35,896 nt of DNA, from the NCBI GenBank assembly GCA_937951625.1, contig CALFBP010000026.1:1-35896 (forward strand). The letters are read 5' to 3'. The notes under the pieces are model-generated. The model was not told the origin of the DNA. It saw nothing but the letters and a program-made list of their open reading frames with translations, and did not search any database. This document shows positions 23,176-32,169 of this stretch, in pieces. The translations under genes were made by a program, and so were the position numbers. Origin of the DNA: an uncultured Thermoguttaceae bacterium. GTDB taxonomy: Bacteria; Planctomycetota; Planctomycetia; Pirellulales; Thermoguttaceae. Position 1 is the stretch's first letter, and each line of letters starts with the position of its first letter.

Positions 23176-23204
23176 TTGTCGCCGACGCGGCCGGAATCTA
23201 GAAT
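23176..23204 (+). promoter_or_regulatory. Sigma-70 type promoter of the dapF operon
   Basis: TTGTCG (23176-23181), 17-base spacer, TAGAAT (23199-23204). The start near 23211 gives a 31-base leader to ATG 23242 and supports that start codon over the in-frame ATG at 23122. Confidence 0.6.
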
Positions 23205-23241
23205 GCAAGCTTTCCAGCCGCACACTTCTTGTGGAGCAGCC

Positions 23242-24129
23242 ATGCGATTTACCAAGATGCACGGGGCGGGAAACGACTACATTTATCTGGATTGCTTTGC
23301 CCAGCCGGCGCCGACCAATCCTAGCAGCTTGGCCAGGCAGATGTCGGATCGCCATTTCGGCGTCGGTGGCGATGGGCTCGTGTTGATCCTGCCTTCGGAC
23401 AAGGCCGATGCCCGGATGCGGATGTTCAACGCCGACGGCTCCGAGGCGGAGATGTGCGGCAATGCAATTCGCTGCGTGGCGAAGTATGTCTACGACCATG
23501 GGCTGGCGCGGAAGACGACCTTGAAGATCGAAACCGGCCGGGGCGTTCTCTCGCTCGATTTGGAACTGGCTGATGGCCGCGTCGACCGCGTGCGCGTGGA
23601 CATGGGCGAACCGATCCTTCCCGCCCGGCAGGTTCCTACGACGTTGCGGCCAACCGCGAACGCTGCCCGGCGACTGCGGGAAACGCCCGCCAAGGCCGCC
23701 GCACGTCACGCGGTCATCGACGCCGACCTGACGATTGGCGGCCGGAAACTGAAGGTCACTTGCGTGTCGATGGGCAACCCCCACTGCGTCACCTTCGTGC
23801 GGAAGTTGAGCGATCACTGGGTCCTGAGTCTGGGGCCGCGGATGGAAACCGATCCGCACTTCCCCCGCCGCGTCAACGCGGAATTCGTGGAGGTCATTTC
23901 ACCAAGCGAAGTGCGGATGCGGGTGTGGGAGCGGGGTTCGGGCGAAACGTTGGCCTGCGGCACCGGGGCCAGCGCCGTGTGCGTGGCCGGGGTGCTTACC
24001 GGTCGGACCGAACCGAAGGTCCTGGTCCACCTCCGCGGCGGCGACCTGGATCTGCACTGGGCCGAAGACAACCACGTGTACCTGACGGGTCCAGCCGTCG
24101 AGGTCTTCTCCGGAGAATATGCGGCGTGA
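23242..24129 (+). CDS. dapF: Diaminopimelate epimerase
   Basis: 295 aa. It converts LL- to meso-diaminopimelate for lysine and peptidoglycan in the cytoplasm. Both catalytic cysteines are present: C72 in EMCGNAIRC and C239 in [11 protein letters not shown]. The substrate-binding start [15 protein letters not shown] is intact. An insertion at about residues 132-158 (after [11 protein letters not shown]) is a variable loop seen in some homologues. GGAG is upstream of the ATG. Its stop overlaps the GTG start of the acyltransferase gene (GTGA), so the two are translationally coupled. Its presence fits the finding that planctomycetes do make peptidoglycan. Confidence 0.96.
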   Translation: MRFTKMHGAGNDYIYLDCFAQPAPTNPSSLARQMSDRHFGVGGDGLVLILPSDKADARMRMFNADGSEAEMCGNAIRCVAKYVYDHGLARKTTLKIETGRGVLSLDLELADGRVDRVRVDMGEPILPARQVPTTLRPTANAARRLRETPAKAAARHAVIDADLTIGGRKLKVTCVSMGNPHCVTFVRKLSDHWVLSLGPRMETDPHFPRRVNAEFVEVISPSEVRMRVWERGSGETLACGTGASAVCVAGVLTGRTEPKVLVHLRGGDLDLHWAEDNHVYLTGPAVEVFSGEYAA

Positions 24130-24914
24130 GGACCAACCATCGCTTCCTCGTCGGACTCGGGGGGCTGTTGGGAACACAAGCCATCCAGAGTTGGATGGGG
24201 ACGCTGGACTACCGGGTGCTGTACTCCGACCCGGCGCTGGATCCCGCGTCGCCCTTCTGCCAAGGCAAAAAAATCTATCTGTTTTGGCACGAATACCTGT
24301 TGTTTCCGCTATACATGCGGGGGCACTGCAACTTGACGATGCTATTGAGCCGTCATCAGGACGCGGAGATTCTTTCGTGGGTGGCGCGGCACATGGGCTT
24401 TGGTCTGGTGCGGGGTTCGACGAACCGCGGCGGTGTCGCAGCACTCCGCGAGTTGCTAAGGAAGAGCCAGACGATGCACCTGGCGATTACCCCCGATGGC
24501 CCACGCGGCCCACGCCGCCACATGGCCTCTGGGCCGATCTATCTCGCCTCGCGTCTCGGCTTGCCGTTGGTGCTTTTAGGCTTTGGCTATGACCGGCCAT
24601 GGCGTGTGGAGCGGGCGTGGGACCGATTCGCCATCCCTCGGCCTTACAGCCGGGCCCGGGCGATCGTGGCCCCTGAAATGCGTATCCCCGCCGACCTTTC
24701 GCGCGACGAGCTTGAACCATTTCGCCTCCGCGCCGAGGAGGTGCTAAACCAGACGACGGCAGAGGCCGAGGCCTGGGCCGAATCAGGCGAGAGGTGGGCC
24801 GGACAAGTGGGAGCCCTTCCTGGCCCGTTCCAGCCGGTGTTGGCCCGACTCCGCCCGCCAGTCGCCCCTCAACCCTTCGCAGTCCCCGCCAAACCGAGCA
24901 CGCCATGCCCGTAG
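24126..24914 (+). CDS. DUF374-type lysophospholipid acyltransferase
   Basis: 262 aa. The core has [14 protein letters not shown] (the H-x4-D like motif is altered to HEYLLF), [36 protein letters not shown] and [18 protein letters not shown], all typical of the DUF374 branch related to LpxL-type acyltransferases. It should transfer an acyl chain to a lipid A or phospholipid precursor at the inner membrane. The start GTG 24126 overlaps the dapF stop by four bases. The end overlaps the xseA start by ten bases. The last 40 residues are Pro/Ala-rich and look disordered. Confidence 0.84.
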   Translation: MRTNHRFLVGLGGLLGTQAIQSWMGTLDYRVLYSDPALDPASPFCQGKKIYLFWHEYLLFPLYMRGHCNLTMLLSRHQDAEILSWVARHMGFGLVRGSTNRGGVAALRELLRKSQTMHLAITPDGPRGPRRHMASGPIYLASRLGLPLVLLGFGYDRPWRVERAWDRFAIPRPYSRARAIVAPEMRIPADLSRDELEPFRLRAEEVLNQTTAEAEAWAESGERWAGQVGALPGPFQPVLARLRPPVAPQPFAVPAKPSTPCP

Positions 24915-26146
24915 ACGAATTTCCCTTCACTTCTGGTCCATTCGCGGAAACCATCCTTTCGGTCGGGGAGTTGACCGCAAAAATCAAGGACCTGCTAGAG
25001 GCCGAGTTCTACCAGGTTTGGGTGACGGGCGAGATCAGCGACCTGGCGCGGCCGCAGTCGGGCCATTGCTATCTGACGCTGAAGGACGCCCGCGCCCAGA
25101 TCCCGGCCGTCATCTGGCGGAGCACGGCCAGCCGCTTGCGATTCAATCTCGACGACGGCATGGCGGTGATTTGCCGCGGTCATTTGGAGGTATACGCCCC
25201 TCGCGGACGCTATCAGTTGATCATCGAGGCGATCGAGCCGCGAGGCATGGGGGCCTTGGAACTAGCGCTGCGGCAACTGCACGAGAAACTGGCCAAGGAA
25301 GGGCTTTTCGATCCTGCCCGGAAACGCCCCTTGCCCCGTTTGCCCCGACGGATCGCTGTGATCACGAGTCCCACAGGAGCCGCTTTGCACGACTTCTTGG
25401 AAATGCTCCGGCATCGCTGGCGTTTGAGTGACGTGCTGATCGTGCCGGTTCGCGTGCAGGGCGATGGAGCCGCTGCTGAAATCGCCGCTGCCATCGAACT
25501 CGTGAACCGCCTGCCCCTGGAGATTGATTGCCTCGTGGTGACCCGGGGAGGCGGTAGCCTGGAAGACCTTTGGGCGTTCAACGAAGAGGTGGTGGTTCGG
25601 GCGATTGCCGCCTCGCGGATTCCGGTTGTCTCTGGGGTGGGACACGAAATCGACGTAACGCTTGCCGATCTGGCCGCGGACGTTCGGGCCTTGACACCCA
25701 GCGACGCCGCCCAACGCGTCGTTCCCTCGGCGGAAGAGGTGTCCCGGGCTTTGGAACAGATGCGGTTGCGGTTGGTCAGCCTGCTTCGTGCCCGCGCTCG
25801 AGCGGCACGCGAGCGGCTTGTTTATCTAGCCAGTCGGCGGGTGCTGAGCCGTCCTATGGCCCTCGTTCAAGATCGGGCCCGCCGAATCGACGAACTCGAG
25901 TCCCGCCTGGCCCGCGCAGCCCGGCTCCGCCTCCGAGCAGCGAAGACCCGGGCCGAGTCGCTCCATGACCGACTGGAATCGCTCAATCCCCTTGCGGTGC
26001 TGGGCCGGGGATACAGCCTCACGCGGCGACTGGCGGATGGGCGCATTGTGCGCGACGCGGGAGAGCTGACACCGGGCGAGGCCCTCGCTACCCGCTTCGC
26101 CCGCGGCGAGGCCATCAGCCGCGTGGATCGCGTGGAAAGCCCTTGA
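24905..26146 (+). CDS. xseA: Exodeoxyribonuclease VII large subunit
   Basis: 413 aa, slightly shorter than E. coli XseA (456 aa). The N-terminal OB-fold is seen in LSVGELTAKIKDLLEAEF, VWVTGEISDLARPQSGHCYL and AVIWRSTASRLRF. The catalytic domain follows with RIAVITSPTGAALHDFL, VTRGGGSLEDLWAFNEE and ISGVGHEID-type sequence VVSGVGHEIDVTLADLAADV; the Arg-rich helical C-terminus ends with NPLAVLGRGYSLTRR. With XseB it degrades single-stranded DNA. xseB does not follow here, unlike in many bacteria; the next gene is on the other strand. ATG 24905 lies within the end of the acyltransferase gene. Confidence 0.95.
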   Translation: MPVDEFPFTSGPFAETILSVGELTAKIKDLLEAEFYQVWVTGEISDLARPQSGHCYLTLKDARAQIPAVIWRSTASRLRFNLDDGMAVICRGHLEVYAPRGRYQLIIEAIEPRGMGALELALRQLHEKLAKEGLFDPARKRPLPRLPRRIAVITSPTGAALHDFLEMLRHRWRLSDVLIVPVRVQGDGAAAEIAAAIELVNRLPLEIDCLVVTRGGGSLEDLWAFNEEVVVRAIAASRIPVVSGVGHEIDVTLADLAADVRALTPSDAAQRVVPSAEEVSRALEQMRLRLVSLLRARARAARERLVYLASRRVLSRPMALVQDRARRIDELESRLARAARLRLRAAKTRAESLHDRLESLNPLAVLGRGYSLTRRLADGRIVRDAGELTPGEALATRFARGEAISRVDRVESP

Positions 26147-26190
26147 GTCGGCTCCGACCGGCGAACGAGGAAGGCATCGGCCCCCTGCGC

Positions 26191-27840
26191 TCAATGCACC
26201 CCCGCCTGAGTATTTAGAAACGCTTGCCAAAGGTCGTCGCGAACGTAAGCCGATACGAAGATCCCAGGCCGCAGGCCGAACATCATCTGCTTGTTGTACG
26301 CGGCGCGGAGGCTTGCATCCGCAGTTTCATAAACGTCGGGCGAGAGCAACACAACATCTGGCGCGGGACCTTGGGCCAATGCCTTGGCCCAGGCCGCGGG
26401 ATCTTGCCAGTAACCGACGCGGTCCTGGTCGAATCGGCGCAAGTACCACGGCAAAGGCCAATAGTTCTCCGGCATCACCACGTGAATCACCAAGTGATAA
26501 CCGCGGGAACTCGCTCGAGCCAGACGTTCCATCTGGCCCGCCAGTTTGAGCACATCGCGCGACGTGTGGGCATAGACGTAAGGATTGCGCGGATCGGCAT
26601 CGAGGCGGAAGTTGAGCCAATACATTTGGCGGGCCAGATGTGCTGTTCCCACCAACAACACGCCAACGATAAGGACCTGTAACGGCTTGAACCTCACCCA
26701 ACGCACCAAGGCGAACACGCCCACGCCCGCCAACAGGATCATCCCGTGCAAAAAGCTCAGCAGACACCAAGGCGTCTTGTACGGAATGGCGGAGTAGAGA
26801 CCGAAGAGAACGAGCGTGTAGAGCGCGAGGAAACGGCAGAAGACTAACGAAGGTCCGGCACTGCCTTGAGAAAGGTCGGCTTGCGGTGCAAGCTTGCTTG
26901 AGTCGCCTGGGCCATCACCCAACGCCCGCTCACGGCTACCCAGCGCGAAGGCTCCACCGCAGACGGCCAGCGCGACGATCAGGCCCTCGCTCCAAAAGAA
27001 GCCGCGAGCGGGCCGGAAGGCCACGAGCCATCGGAGATATTCATACCACGGGGCGGCATGAATGCCTGCTTCCCGGCCCCGATCGACATACGTGCGAAAG
27101 GCCAGAATCGAATTCAGCGGCCCCTGCCAATCCCTGCCGAACGACGAATAGAAAAGGATGGCGGTAAAGCAAGCCGCAGCCACGGCCGCCAGGAGCAAGG
27201 CCGGCCGCGTCACGGAGCGAACAGGAATCCATTCGTGATCACGCCATCGCGTCCACAGGAGCGAGGCTGCCAGCCCAGCCGCCAGGGCCGCCGCGGCAAG
27301 GATCCACGTCTCCTTGGTGGCATGCATCAGCCCGAGCGAAGCCCCGGTCGCGGCCGCCCAACCAACTGATTGCGTTCGGAACCATCGCCATCCGCAGCCG
27401 ATCGCGGCCGCAGTGAAGAACACCAGCAGAGTTTCCTGGATGTAATATCGGGCATAGAAAACCATCGCAGGCGAGATAGCCGCGAGCAAGGCCGCCGCAA
27501 CGAGCGGTCCCGCGGAAAGGCCGTCGCGCAGCAAGAGCAGGATCAGGATCGAGCCTCCGCCGAATAACACCGGCACGATGCGGTAATCCGCTTCGTCAGT
27601 CTCGGCCAAGCAGGTGGCCCCGCGGAGCCACAAGGAAGGCAAAGTCAGCCAATAGAGCGTGGGGCCGTGGTGTTCCTCCGGGTCGTAGCGATAGGAGCCG
27701 GTCTCCAGGAGCAACGCGGCCTTGACCGCCTGATTCGCTTCATCGCCGTGCATGGGCCGCTGCCCCAAACGCGGCAAGCGGATGGCAAGGGCCGCCACGG
27801 TCAAGGCGAACACCGTTAGAAGCAGGAGTGGTCGCGGCAA
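26191..27840 (-). CDS. GT39-like polytopic membrane glycosyltransferase (Agl23/TIGR03663-like)
   Basis: 549 aa with about ten or more membrane helices. The first extracytoplasmic loop carries the acidic motif RPMHGDEANQA (residues 28-38), the catalytic-type DE pair of ArnT/PMT glycosyltransferases. The next loop has YDPEEHHGPTLYWLTLPSLW, and the C-terminal soluble part (about 440-549) has PENYWPLPWYLRRFD and VVLLSPDVYE. This layout matches the family called TIGR03663 or flippase-associated Agl23. It probably transfers sugars from polyprenyl-phosphate donors outside the membrane; a dolichyl-phosphate-sugar synthase-like GT2 lies about 1 kb away. Start is TTG 27840, placed right behind GGGAGGGAGGGGA. 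Confidence 0.85.
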   Translation of the reverse strand: MPRPLLLLTVFALTVAALAIRLPRLGQRPMHGDEANQAVKAALLLETGSYRYDPEEHHGPTLYWLTLPSLWLRGATCLAETDEADYRIVPVLFGGGSILILLLLRDGLSAGPLVAAALLAAISPAMVFYARYYIQETLLVFFTAAAIGCGWRWFRTQSVGWAAATGASLGLMHATKETWILAAAALAAGLAASLLWTRWRDHEWIPVRSVTRPALLLAAVAAACFTAILFYSSFGRDWQGPLNSILAFRTYVDRGREAGIHAAPWYEYLRWLVAFRPARGFFWSEGLIVALAVCGGAFALGSRERALGDGPGDSSKLAPQADLSQGSAGPSLVFCRFLALYTLVLFGLYSAIPYKTPWCLLSFLHGMILLAGVGVFALVRWVRFKPLQVLIVGVLLVGTAHLARQMYWLNFRLDADPRNPYVYAHTSRDVLKLAGQMERLARASSRGYHLVIHVVMPENYWPLPWYLRRFDQDRVGYWQDPAAWAKALAQGPAPDVVLLSPDVYETADASLRAAYNKQMMFGLRPGIFVSAYVRDDLWQAFLNTQAGVH

Positions 27841-27936
27841 TCCCCTCCCTCCCTGCCCCGCTCTCGTCCAAAGGGGGCGGGAAAAGGCCGAACGCCCCCA
27901 CCAAGGATCAGTCCTTACTCGTTACCGGTGCGCTGC

Positions 27937-28677
27937 CTATTTCACCGGCTTACCGTACACGTCAACCTCGACGTAATGGTTCATGTCGTTCGACGTGTTG
28001 CCTCGGGAATACAGACGGACATAGCGGCCCGTGGTCGGCTTGCCTTCGCTATCGCGAGCGTCGATGAGCTTGCCACGGTAGTCCTCGATGTACTCGAGGT
28101 TTTTGCCAAGGCCCAGGCCCGAGGAATTGTCGAAATCGTTGTTGAAGACCGTTTTGACGTTTTCGATGAAGTCGGGATCGTCGGACACCTGAACGATCAC
28201 GTCGTGGTAGACCCGGCCCTCGGCATGATAGTGCCACACGACGATCGCGTAGATCTCGGCCTTTTCGCCCAGATCGATTTGCACCCACTGCTTGTCGGGC
28301 CCGAGCTCCACGAAGCTCCCGTCGGAGCCTTCCTTGTCGCCGTCGGTGACGTAGCTCAGCTCGCCGACCACGGGCGCCATGTCGCTGGAGGTGACATTTT
28401 TGTTAAGGGCCAGATTAGTACATCCGGGCGGGGCGAGAAACGGCGGCCGAGGCTTCTCGCTGTATTTTTCCATGGTCGGGGTGGGCTTGATGTTCTTGGG
28501 AGTGCCTTGGAAAAGCGGTCGGGGCAACTTGATCTCCAGCGGTACCAGGTTGTTGCCGTCGTTCCCTGTCGTATCCGACTCGGCTCCCACCGCAACATAA
28601 GCCGAAAATCCCAAGACGCCACAAACGCAGACCGCCAAGGCCACCCGCAAAACTCGCATGTTCGTCTTCGTCTTCAT
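27937..28677 (-). CDS. Exported discoidin (F5/8 type C-like) domain protein
   Basis: 246 aa. A signal peptide (about 1-32, MRVLRVALAVCVCGVLGFSA within it) is followed by a Pro-rich linker (33-85) and a galactose-binding/discoidin-like domain (about 86-246). Domain signs are NLALNKNVTSSDM at its start, YVTDGDKEGSDGSFVELGP, WVQIDLGEKAEIYAIVVWHY, and GRYVRLYSRGNTSNDMNHYV at the end. Such domains bind sugars or cell surfaces. No enzyme domain is attached, so it may be a surface or matrix lectin. The first ATG (28677) has no clear ribosome binding site; the second at Met7 is possible. Confidence 0.83.
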   Translation of the reverse strand: MKTKTNMRVLRVALAVCVCGVLGFSAYVAVGAESDTTGNDGNNLVPLEIKLPRPLFQGTPKNIKPTPTMEKYSEKPRPPFLAPPGCTNLALNKNVTSSDMAPVVGELSYVTDGDKEGSDGSFVELGPDKQWVQIDLGEKAEIYAIVVWHYHAEGRVYHDVIVQVSDDPDFIENVKTVFNNDFDNSSGLGLGKNLEYIEDYRGKLIDARDSEGKPTTGRYVRLYSRGNTSNDMNHYVEVDVYGKPVK

Positions 28678-28728
28678 TGTTTTGAACTTCGCTCCCGAGA
28701 ATGTGTCGTGAAAGGGCCTTCACCTCTC

Positions 28729-28766
28729 ACTATACCTTTTGGCTCGCGGTCAAGGCAAGCCGCGAG
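28729..28766 (-). promoter_or_regulatory. Promoter with flanking inverted repeat, discoidin-protein gene
   Basis: On the minus strand TTGCCT (28758-28753), 18 bases, TATAGT (28734-28729). CTCGCGG (28743-28749) and CCGCGAG (28760-28766) form a perfect seven-base inverted repeat that brackets the -35 box, a typical repressor or activator position. Confidence 0.42.
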
Positions 28767-28815
28767 GTAGACTTTGTCTTGCCAAGACGATAATCTGCTT
28801 GGCGGAGGACGTCGA

Positions 28816-29574
28816 GTGTCAGATAATCCCGTTGACATTTCTGTGGTGGTCCCGGCCTACAACGAAGCTCAGCGCTTGCCGCCCTTCTTAACCACGGCTC
28901 GCGACTACCTCGACGCGAAATACCCGAACAGCTACGAAGTCATCGTGGTCGACGACGGCAGTCGCGACGGACTCGGCAACATCCTCGCGGAGATGACCGA
29001 GGCGTGGCCGCAGCTCGCCGTGGCCACCCATTTTGAAAACCGCGGCAAGGGCGCGGCGGTGCGAACCGGCATCCTTGCGGCGGGCGGTGGGAAAATCCTG
29101 TTCGCCGATGCTGACGGGGCCACGCCGATCGAAGAGGAGGCGAAGCTTGCCGAAGCGATTGCTGCCGGGGCGGACATAGCCGTGGGATCGCGGCTGTTGG
29201 CCGCAGCGGGCGTCGAGCGATCGCGAAACTGGGCCCGCGGCCTTGCCGGACGCCTCTTCGCCGCGGTGGCGCGGCGGCTCCTCAATCTCTCTGTGCGCGA
29301 CACCCAGTGCGGTTTCAAGATGTTCCGCGCGGAACCGGCGCGACGACTCTTCTCCACGGCCCGTGAAAACCGTTACCTCTTCGATCTGGAAATTCTCGCC
29401 CTCGCGGCGAGATTCCAATATCGGGTCGCCGAAGTGCCCATCCGCTGGCATGAGGTCCCTGGCGGTCACCTGCGATTGTCGCGCGAAGCCCCCCGCGTGC
29501 TGCGCGACCTTTGGCGACTCCACCGCCGACTCCGCTCCGAGGCGTTCGAGGTTCCCGATCACCGGAAATCCTAA
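28816..29574 (+). CDS. Glycosyltransferase family 2, dolichyl-phosphate-glucose synthase type
   Basis: 252 aa. It begins ISVVVPAYNEAQRLPPFL, followed by VIVVDDGSRDGLGNIL, HFENRGKGAAVRTGIL, the metal-binding FADADGATPIEE and later VRDTQCGFKMFRAEPAR and YLFDLEILALAARFQYRVAE. These are the marks of ALG5/dolichyl-phosphate beta-glucosyltransferase-like GT2 enzymes, which load a sugar onto a polyprenyl phosphate. The product may serve the GT39-like protein encoded nearby. Start is GTG 28816 with GGAGG eight bases upstream; earlier in-frame starts lack a site. No membrane helix is seen. Confidence 0.9.
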   Translation: MSDNPVDISVVVPAYNEAQRLPPFLTTARDYLDAKYPNSYEVIVVDDGSRDGLGNILAEMTEAWPQLAVATHFENRGKGAAVRTGILAAGGGKILFADADGATPIEEEAKLAEAIAAGADIAVGSRLLAAAGVERSRNWARGLAGRLFAAVARRLLNLSVRDTQCGFKMFRAEPARRLFSTARENRYLFDLEILALAARFQYRVAEVPIRWHEVPGGHLRLSREAPRVLRDLWRLHRRLRSEAFEVPDHRKS

Positions 29575-29623
29575 ACCCAACCGCCGTCGAAAGACTCGCC
29601 GTTGGAGTCGACCGAAGGTGTGC

Positions 29624-29809
29624 CTAGCGAGATTGGAGTCCCCACGCCTGGAGGATCACATCGCAGCCGGGCGTCAATCGGCGGATTTTCTCCGCAATGA
29701 CCGCCTTTTCAGAGACGGTCGCCTTCTTCAATCGCTTTGCCAGTTGAGCCAGTTTCTTTCTTCGATGACGCCGGCGACGTAATTCTTTTTTTCGTTCGCA
29801 AATCGACAC
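29624..29809 (-). CDS. Small very basic protein, DUF6800-like
   Basis: 61 aa from GTG 29809, which has GGGAG nine bases upstream. The sequence is dominated by Arg and Lys (ERKKELRRRRHRRKKLAQLA, then KRLKKATVSEKAVIAEKIRR), followed by LTPGCDVILQAWGL. It resembles the small basic planctomycete family DUF6800; this name rests on memory of the pattern. A nucleic-acid or ribosome-binding role is possible but not shown. It is convergent with the GT2 gene. Confidence 0.68.
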   Translation of the reverse strand: MSICERKKELRRRRHRRKKLAQLAKRLKKATVSEKAVIAEKIRRLTPGCDVILQAWGLQSR

Positions 29810-29872
29810 AACAACCAACTCCCTAACCGATTGCCTCGATCCAAAAGAACGATTCCAAAAGATCTGATTCTA

Positions 29873-31276
29873 TCATCTCGGATGTGGGTGCTCAACCGGC
29901 TTCCCCTCGCTGATGTGGATGTCGAACGTTTGGCTCTCGTCCAGACCGACCGGCACTTCCTGTCCGAGCAACTCCAGGATGAGTTGGCCCTGGACTGAAA
30001 AGTCCTCCTTGGCTTGGACAACGCGGCCTTTGTCTCGGTCGTAAACAATCGTTCCACCAGCCTGACGATGCTGGAATTCGGCCCGCACAATCCGAAAAGG
30101 CAGCGCATCGTCCGAGGGCTTGGGCGGGTGGTGTTTCAACTGGAGCGTGTAGGAGAACGGCATGAGATTGTCGCGTTGTTGCATTGGTCGGAATACGACC
30201 TTGCCGCTCCAATTTCCCAAGGGCCCCCAACGATGAGTCGTGGGACGATCCCAGGTTCGCCCACTCCCCGCAGGGCTCGGCGGCTGGAAGAATGTCAGCT
30301 CGGCGATCTCGCGCCAACCGTCAGGATCGATAATCGAGACCATTTGAATGCCTTGCCCCCCGAGCAAACTTCCGACGGTGGTATGACCCCGGGGGGCAGC
30401 CCCTTCAAAAGCCCTCACGCTGCCATCCGGACCCACCGAGATCCGAAAGCTGGCGCCGACCAGCTTGGCTAGCAAATCGCGAAGCACCCCCTGCGTGAGT
30501 GGATCAGCCTTCATCGTTTCGGCCTGCTCGACTCGCTGGAGGACCGACAGGCTGCCGTCGGCCTCGCACTTCTCCACGTTCAAAACCGATAGCACGCGAT
30601 ACTGAAGTTCGCTCGTGAAATCCATCCCCTGGATATTCAGCCGGGATCGGTGCGTTACGAGCACCTCCTGCTGGAGTCTTTCTCCAGGTGCCGACGGGGG
30701 ACTTGTTGCGCGCTCGGGAGGAAGCTGCTGCGATGGAAGTCGCCCGGCAACGGCTGGCTGTTTGGACTCCGCAGCGGGTTTGGACTCGGTAGGGGGTTGG
30801 GTTTCACCCGGCGACCACGATTTGTCTGGCGGCCGCGATTTGTGTGGCGTTCGATCCTCTCGCTCCAGTTCGACGTTCTGCCGAACTGGCAGGCCTGGAA
30901 TCAATGGCTCGCGGTGGCGGGCCCCCGCCAGGTACAACCCCTCCAAACGCGACCAATTCCCCTCGAAGACTAAGGTCGCGCGTTTGGCGTGAAACCCGTA
31001 TAGCTCGGCGACCACTTGGCCGCGTGCGTCCACGATCTTGAACTGGTGCAGATCCGGAGAGTCGGTCCCAGGGGGCACCGCCAACTCGACGTGCAGATAC
31101 TTTGAGGTCGGTATGTCCTCGGTGGCGTTGCTGTCGCGAGGCCGCGCCTCGTCGCTCCGCACCCATCGCTTGATCGACCAAGGCGGCTGGACCGGGGAAA
31201 CGACCTCTACGGCAAGAATCGTGCTGGTAACGAGCGCCCCAATGATCCCCGAGAAGAGCCGAGCCCTGCACCGCAT
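29873..31276 (-). CDS. Exported protein of unknown function with Pro-rich linker
   Basis: 467 aa from ATG 31276. The N-terminus is a signal peptide (MRCRARLFSGIIGALVTST and on to about residue 26). Residues about 27-125 form a first beta-rich domain (TSKYLHVELAVPPGTDSP, VAELYGFHAKRATLVFEGNW). A Pro/Ser/Lys-rich linker (about 140-195) with repeated PPTESKP-like and AAESKQPA-like pieces follows. Residues about 205-467 form a second domain (VLVTHRSRLNIQGMDFTSEL, VSIIDPDGWREIAELTFFQP, GGTIVYDRDKGRVVQAKEDF), whose style recalls planctomycete proteins that compute a residual signal in the cell envelope. I know no function. The gene stands alone on the minus strand. Confidence 0.72.
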   Translation of the reverse strand: MRCRARLFSGIIGALVTSTILAVEVVSPVQPPWSIKRWVRSDEARPRDSNATEDIPTSKYLHVELAVPPGTDSPDLHQFKIVDARGQVVAELYGFHAKRATLVFEGNWSRLEGLYLAGARHREPLIPGLPVRQNVELEREDRTPHKSRPPDKSWSPGETQPPTESKPAAESKQPAVAGRLPSQQLPPERATSPPSAPGERLQQEVLVTHRSRLNIQGMDFTSELQYRVLSVLNVEKCEADGSLSVLQRVEQAETMKADPLTQGVLRDLLAKLVGASFRISVGPDGSVRAFEGAAPRGHTTVGSLLGGQGIQMVSIIDPDGWREIAELTFFQPPSPAGSGRTWDRPTTHRWGPLGNWSGKVVFRPMQQRDNLMPFSYTLQLKHHPPKPSDDALPFRIVRAEFQHRQAGGTIVYDRDKGRVVQAKEDFSVQGQLILELLGQEVPVGLDESQTFDIHISEGKPVEHPHPR

Positions 31277-31612
31277 GACGACGCCCTTTAAGCAAACGAT
31301 AGGGCGGGCGTCCACGCTTTTAGAACCTTAGGTGTCGAGTGGGGTGGTTGCCTAAACGTGGAGGGCTTGCCACCCTACCCACAAAGTCGCCTGCCTGGTC
31401 CCTTCAGACCCTCGCCCTTTCGCCGCTCTTCAAGCTACCACGATCGGGCCAAAAACGCAAAGTTAAGCGTGGTGGCCGTCGCAAACAAGGCACGCTTTTT
31501 GCGCCCAAAGGACAGAAACAGTAACTAAAACCTGCGTGTAGACGCGGTGCAGATCAACGAGTCGTTCATGCCCTCGGCCTATCGAGCCGGCCCGGGAAGG
31601 ACCAGCGCGTAC
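31277..31612. other. Intergenic region, no gene seen
   Basis: About 336 bases. A plus-strand frame at 31339-31524 encodes a low-complexity basic tail but has no proper start context. No promoter pair or repeat is convincing. Confidence 0.4.
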
Positions 31613-31864
31613 TTAGGCCGCTTTTTCGTTGGCCGCGTGGATCTCTTGAAGAGTCCGCCCCAATTTTTTACGTGTGGAACCGTCAGTTAGTCGGGGGGCG
31701 GGAACCCCGCTGCCTTGATCCTGGAGGAATGCCGTGAGGCGCTGCTGCACATCATCCCCCTCTCGGGGAGTTCCAAGCGCGTGTACCGCGTCGGAAACCC
31801 CCATTAAAACCGACTGTTTAACCCCCTCACGGATCCAAGTAAAGAAGTTGAAACTGGCTGCCAT
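31613..31864 (-). CDS. Small conserved-looking hypothetical protein (83 aa)
   Basis: 83 aa from ATG 31864, preceded by GGAGAGGAGC, a strong site that excludes the ATG four codons earlier. The N-terminus has MAASFNFFTWIREGVKQSVL and continues MGVSDAVHALGTPREGDD, an amphipathic segment that may associate with membranes or form a helical bundle. The C-terminus (STRKKLGRTLQEIHAANEKAA) is basic and helical. The composition and start site indicate a real gene. I do not know its function. It is divergent to the Sua5-YwlE fusion gene, about 300 bases away. Confidence 0.65.
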   Translation of the reverse strand: MAASFNFFTWIREGVKQSVLMGVSDAVHALGTPREGDDVQQRLTAFLQDQGSGVPAPRLTDGSTRKKLGRTLQEIHAANEKAA

Positions 31865-32169
31865 GCTCCTCTCCATGAACTCGGACGCCGCGAAAGTTTC
31901 GCCCCTCAGCGAGCTCTCGCAGCGAGGTCAGGAGGTTACCTATTCCGCGGATTGGTGTCCAGACGGAAATAGAGCCGTTTTAACGTTTCGATGTTCCAGA
32001 GTCTGCACGTTTTCGCACGATGCTGCCGTAACGAAGTTGCCAAACCGACATGTCCCAGATTACTCCTCCTGTGGAGGGGTAGAAATCCCAAAGACCGGTT
32101 TTCCAAACAAACTTGTTCGAGTAGTATTAGTGACGGTTGGTCTATCGGCGTCTCGTGCGGGGAGGATGC
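31865..32169. other. Divergent intergenic region upstream of the Sua5-YwlE fusion gene
   Basis: About 305 bases with no gene. Weak AT-rich -10-like sequence (TAGTAT, about 32124-32129) lies before the fusion gene but has no good -35. Nothing else stands out. Confidence 0.35.

Noticed and set aside
31339-31524. Possible 61-residue plus-strand protein with a basic tail
   Set aside because: No ribosome binding site, a poor start codon and no recognisable pattern.
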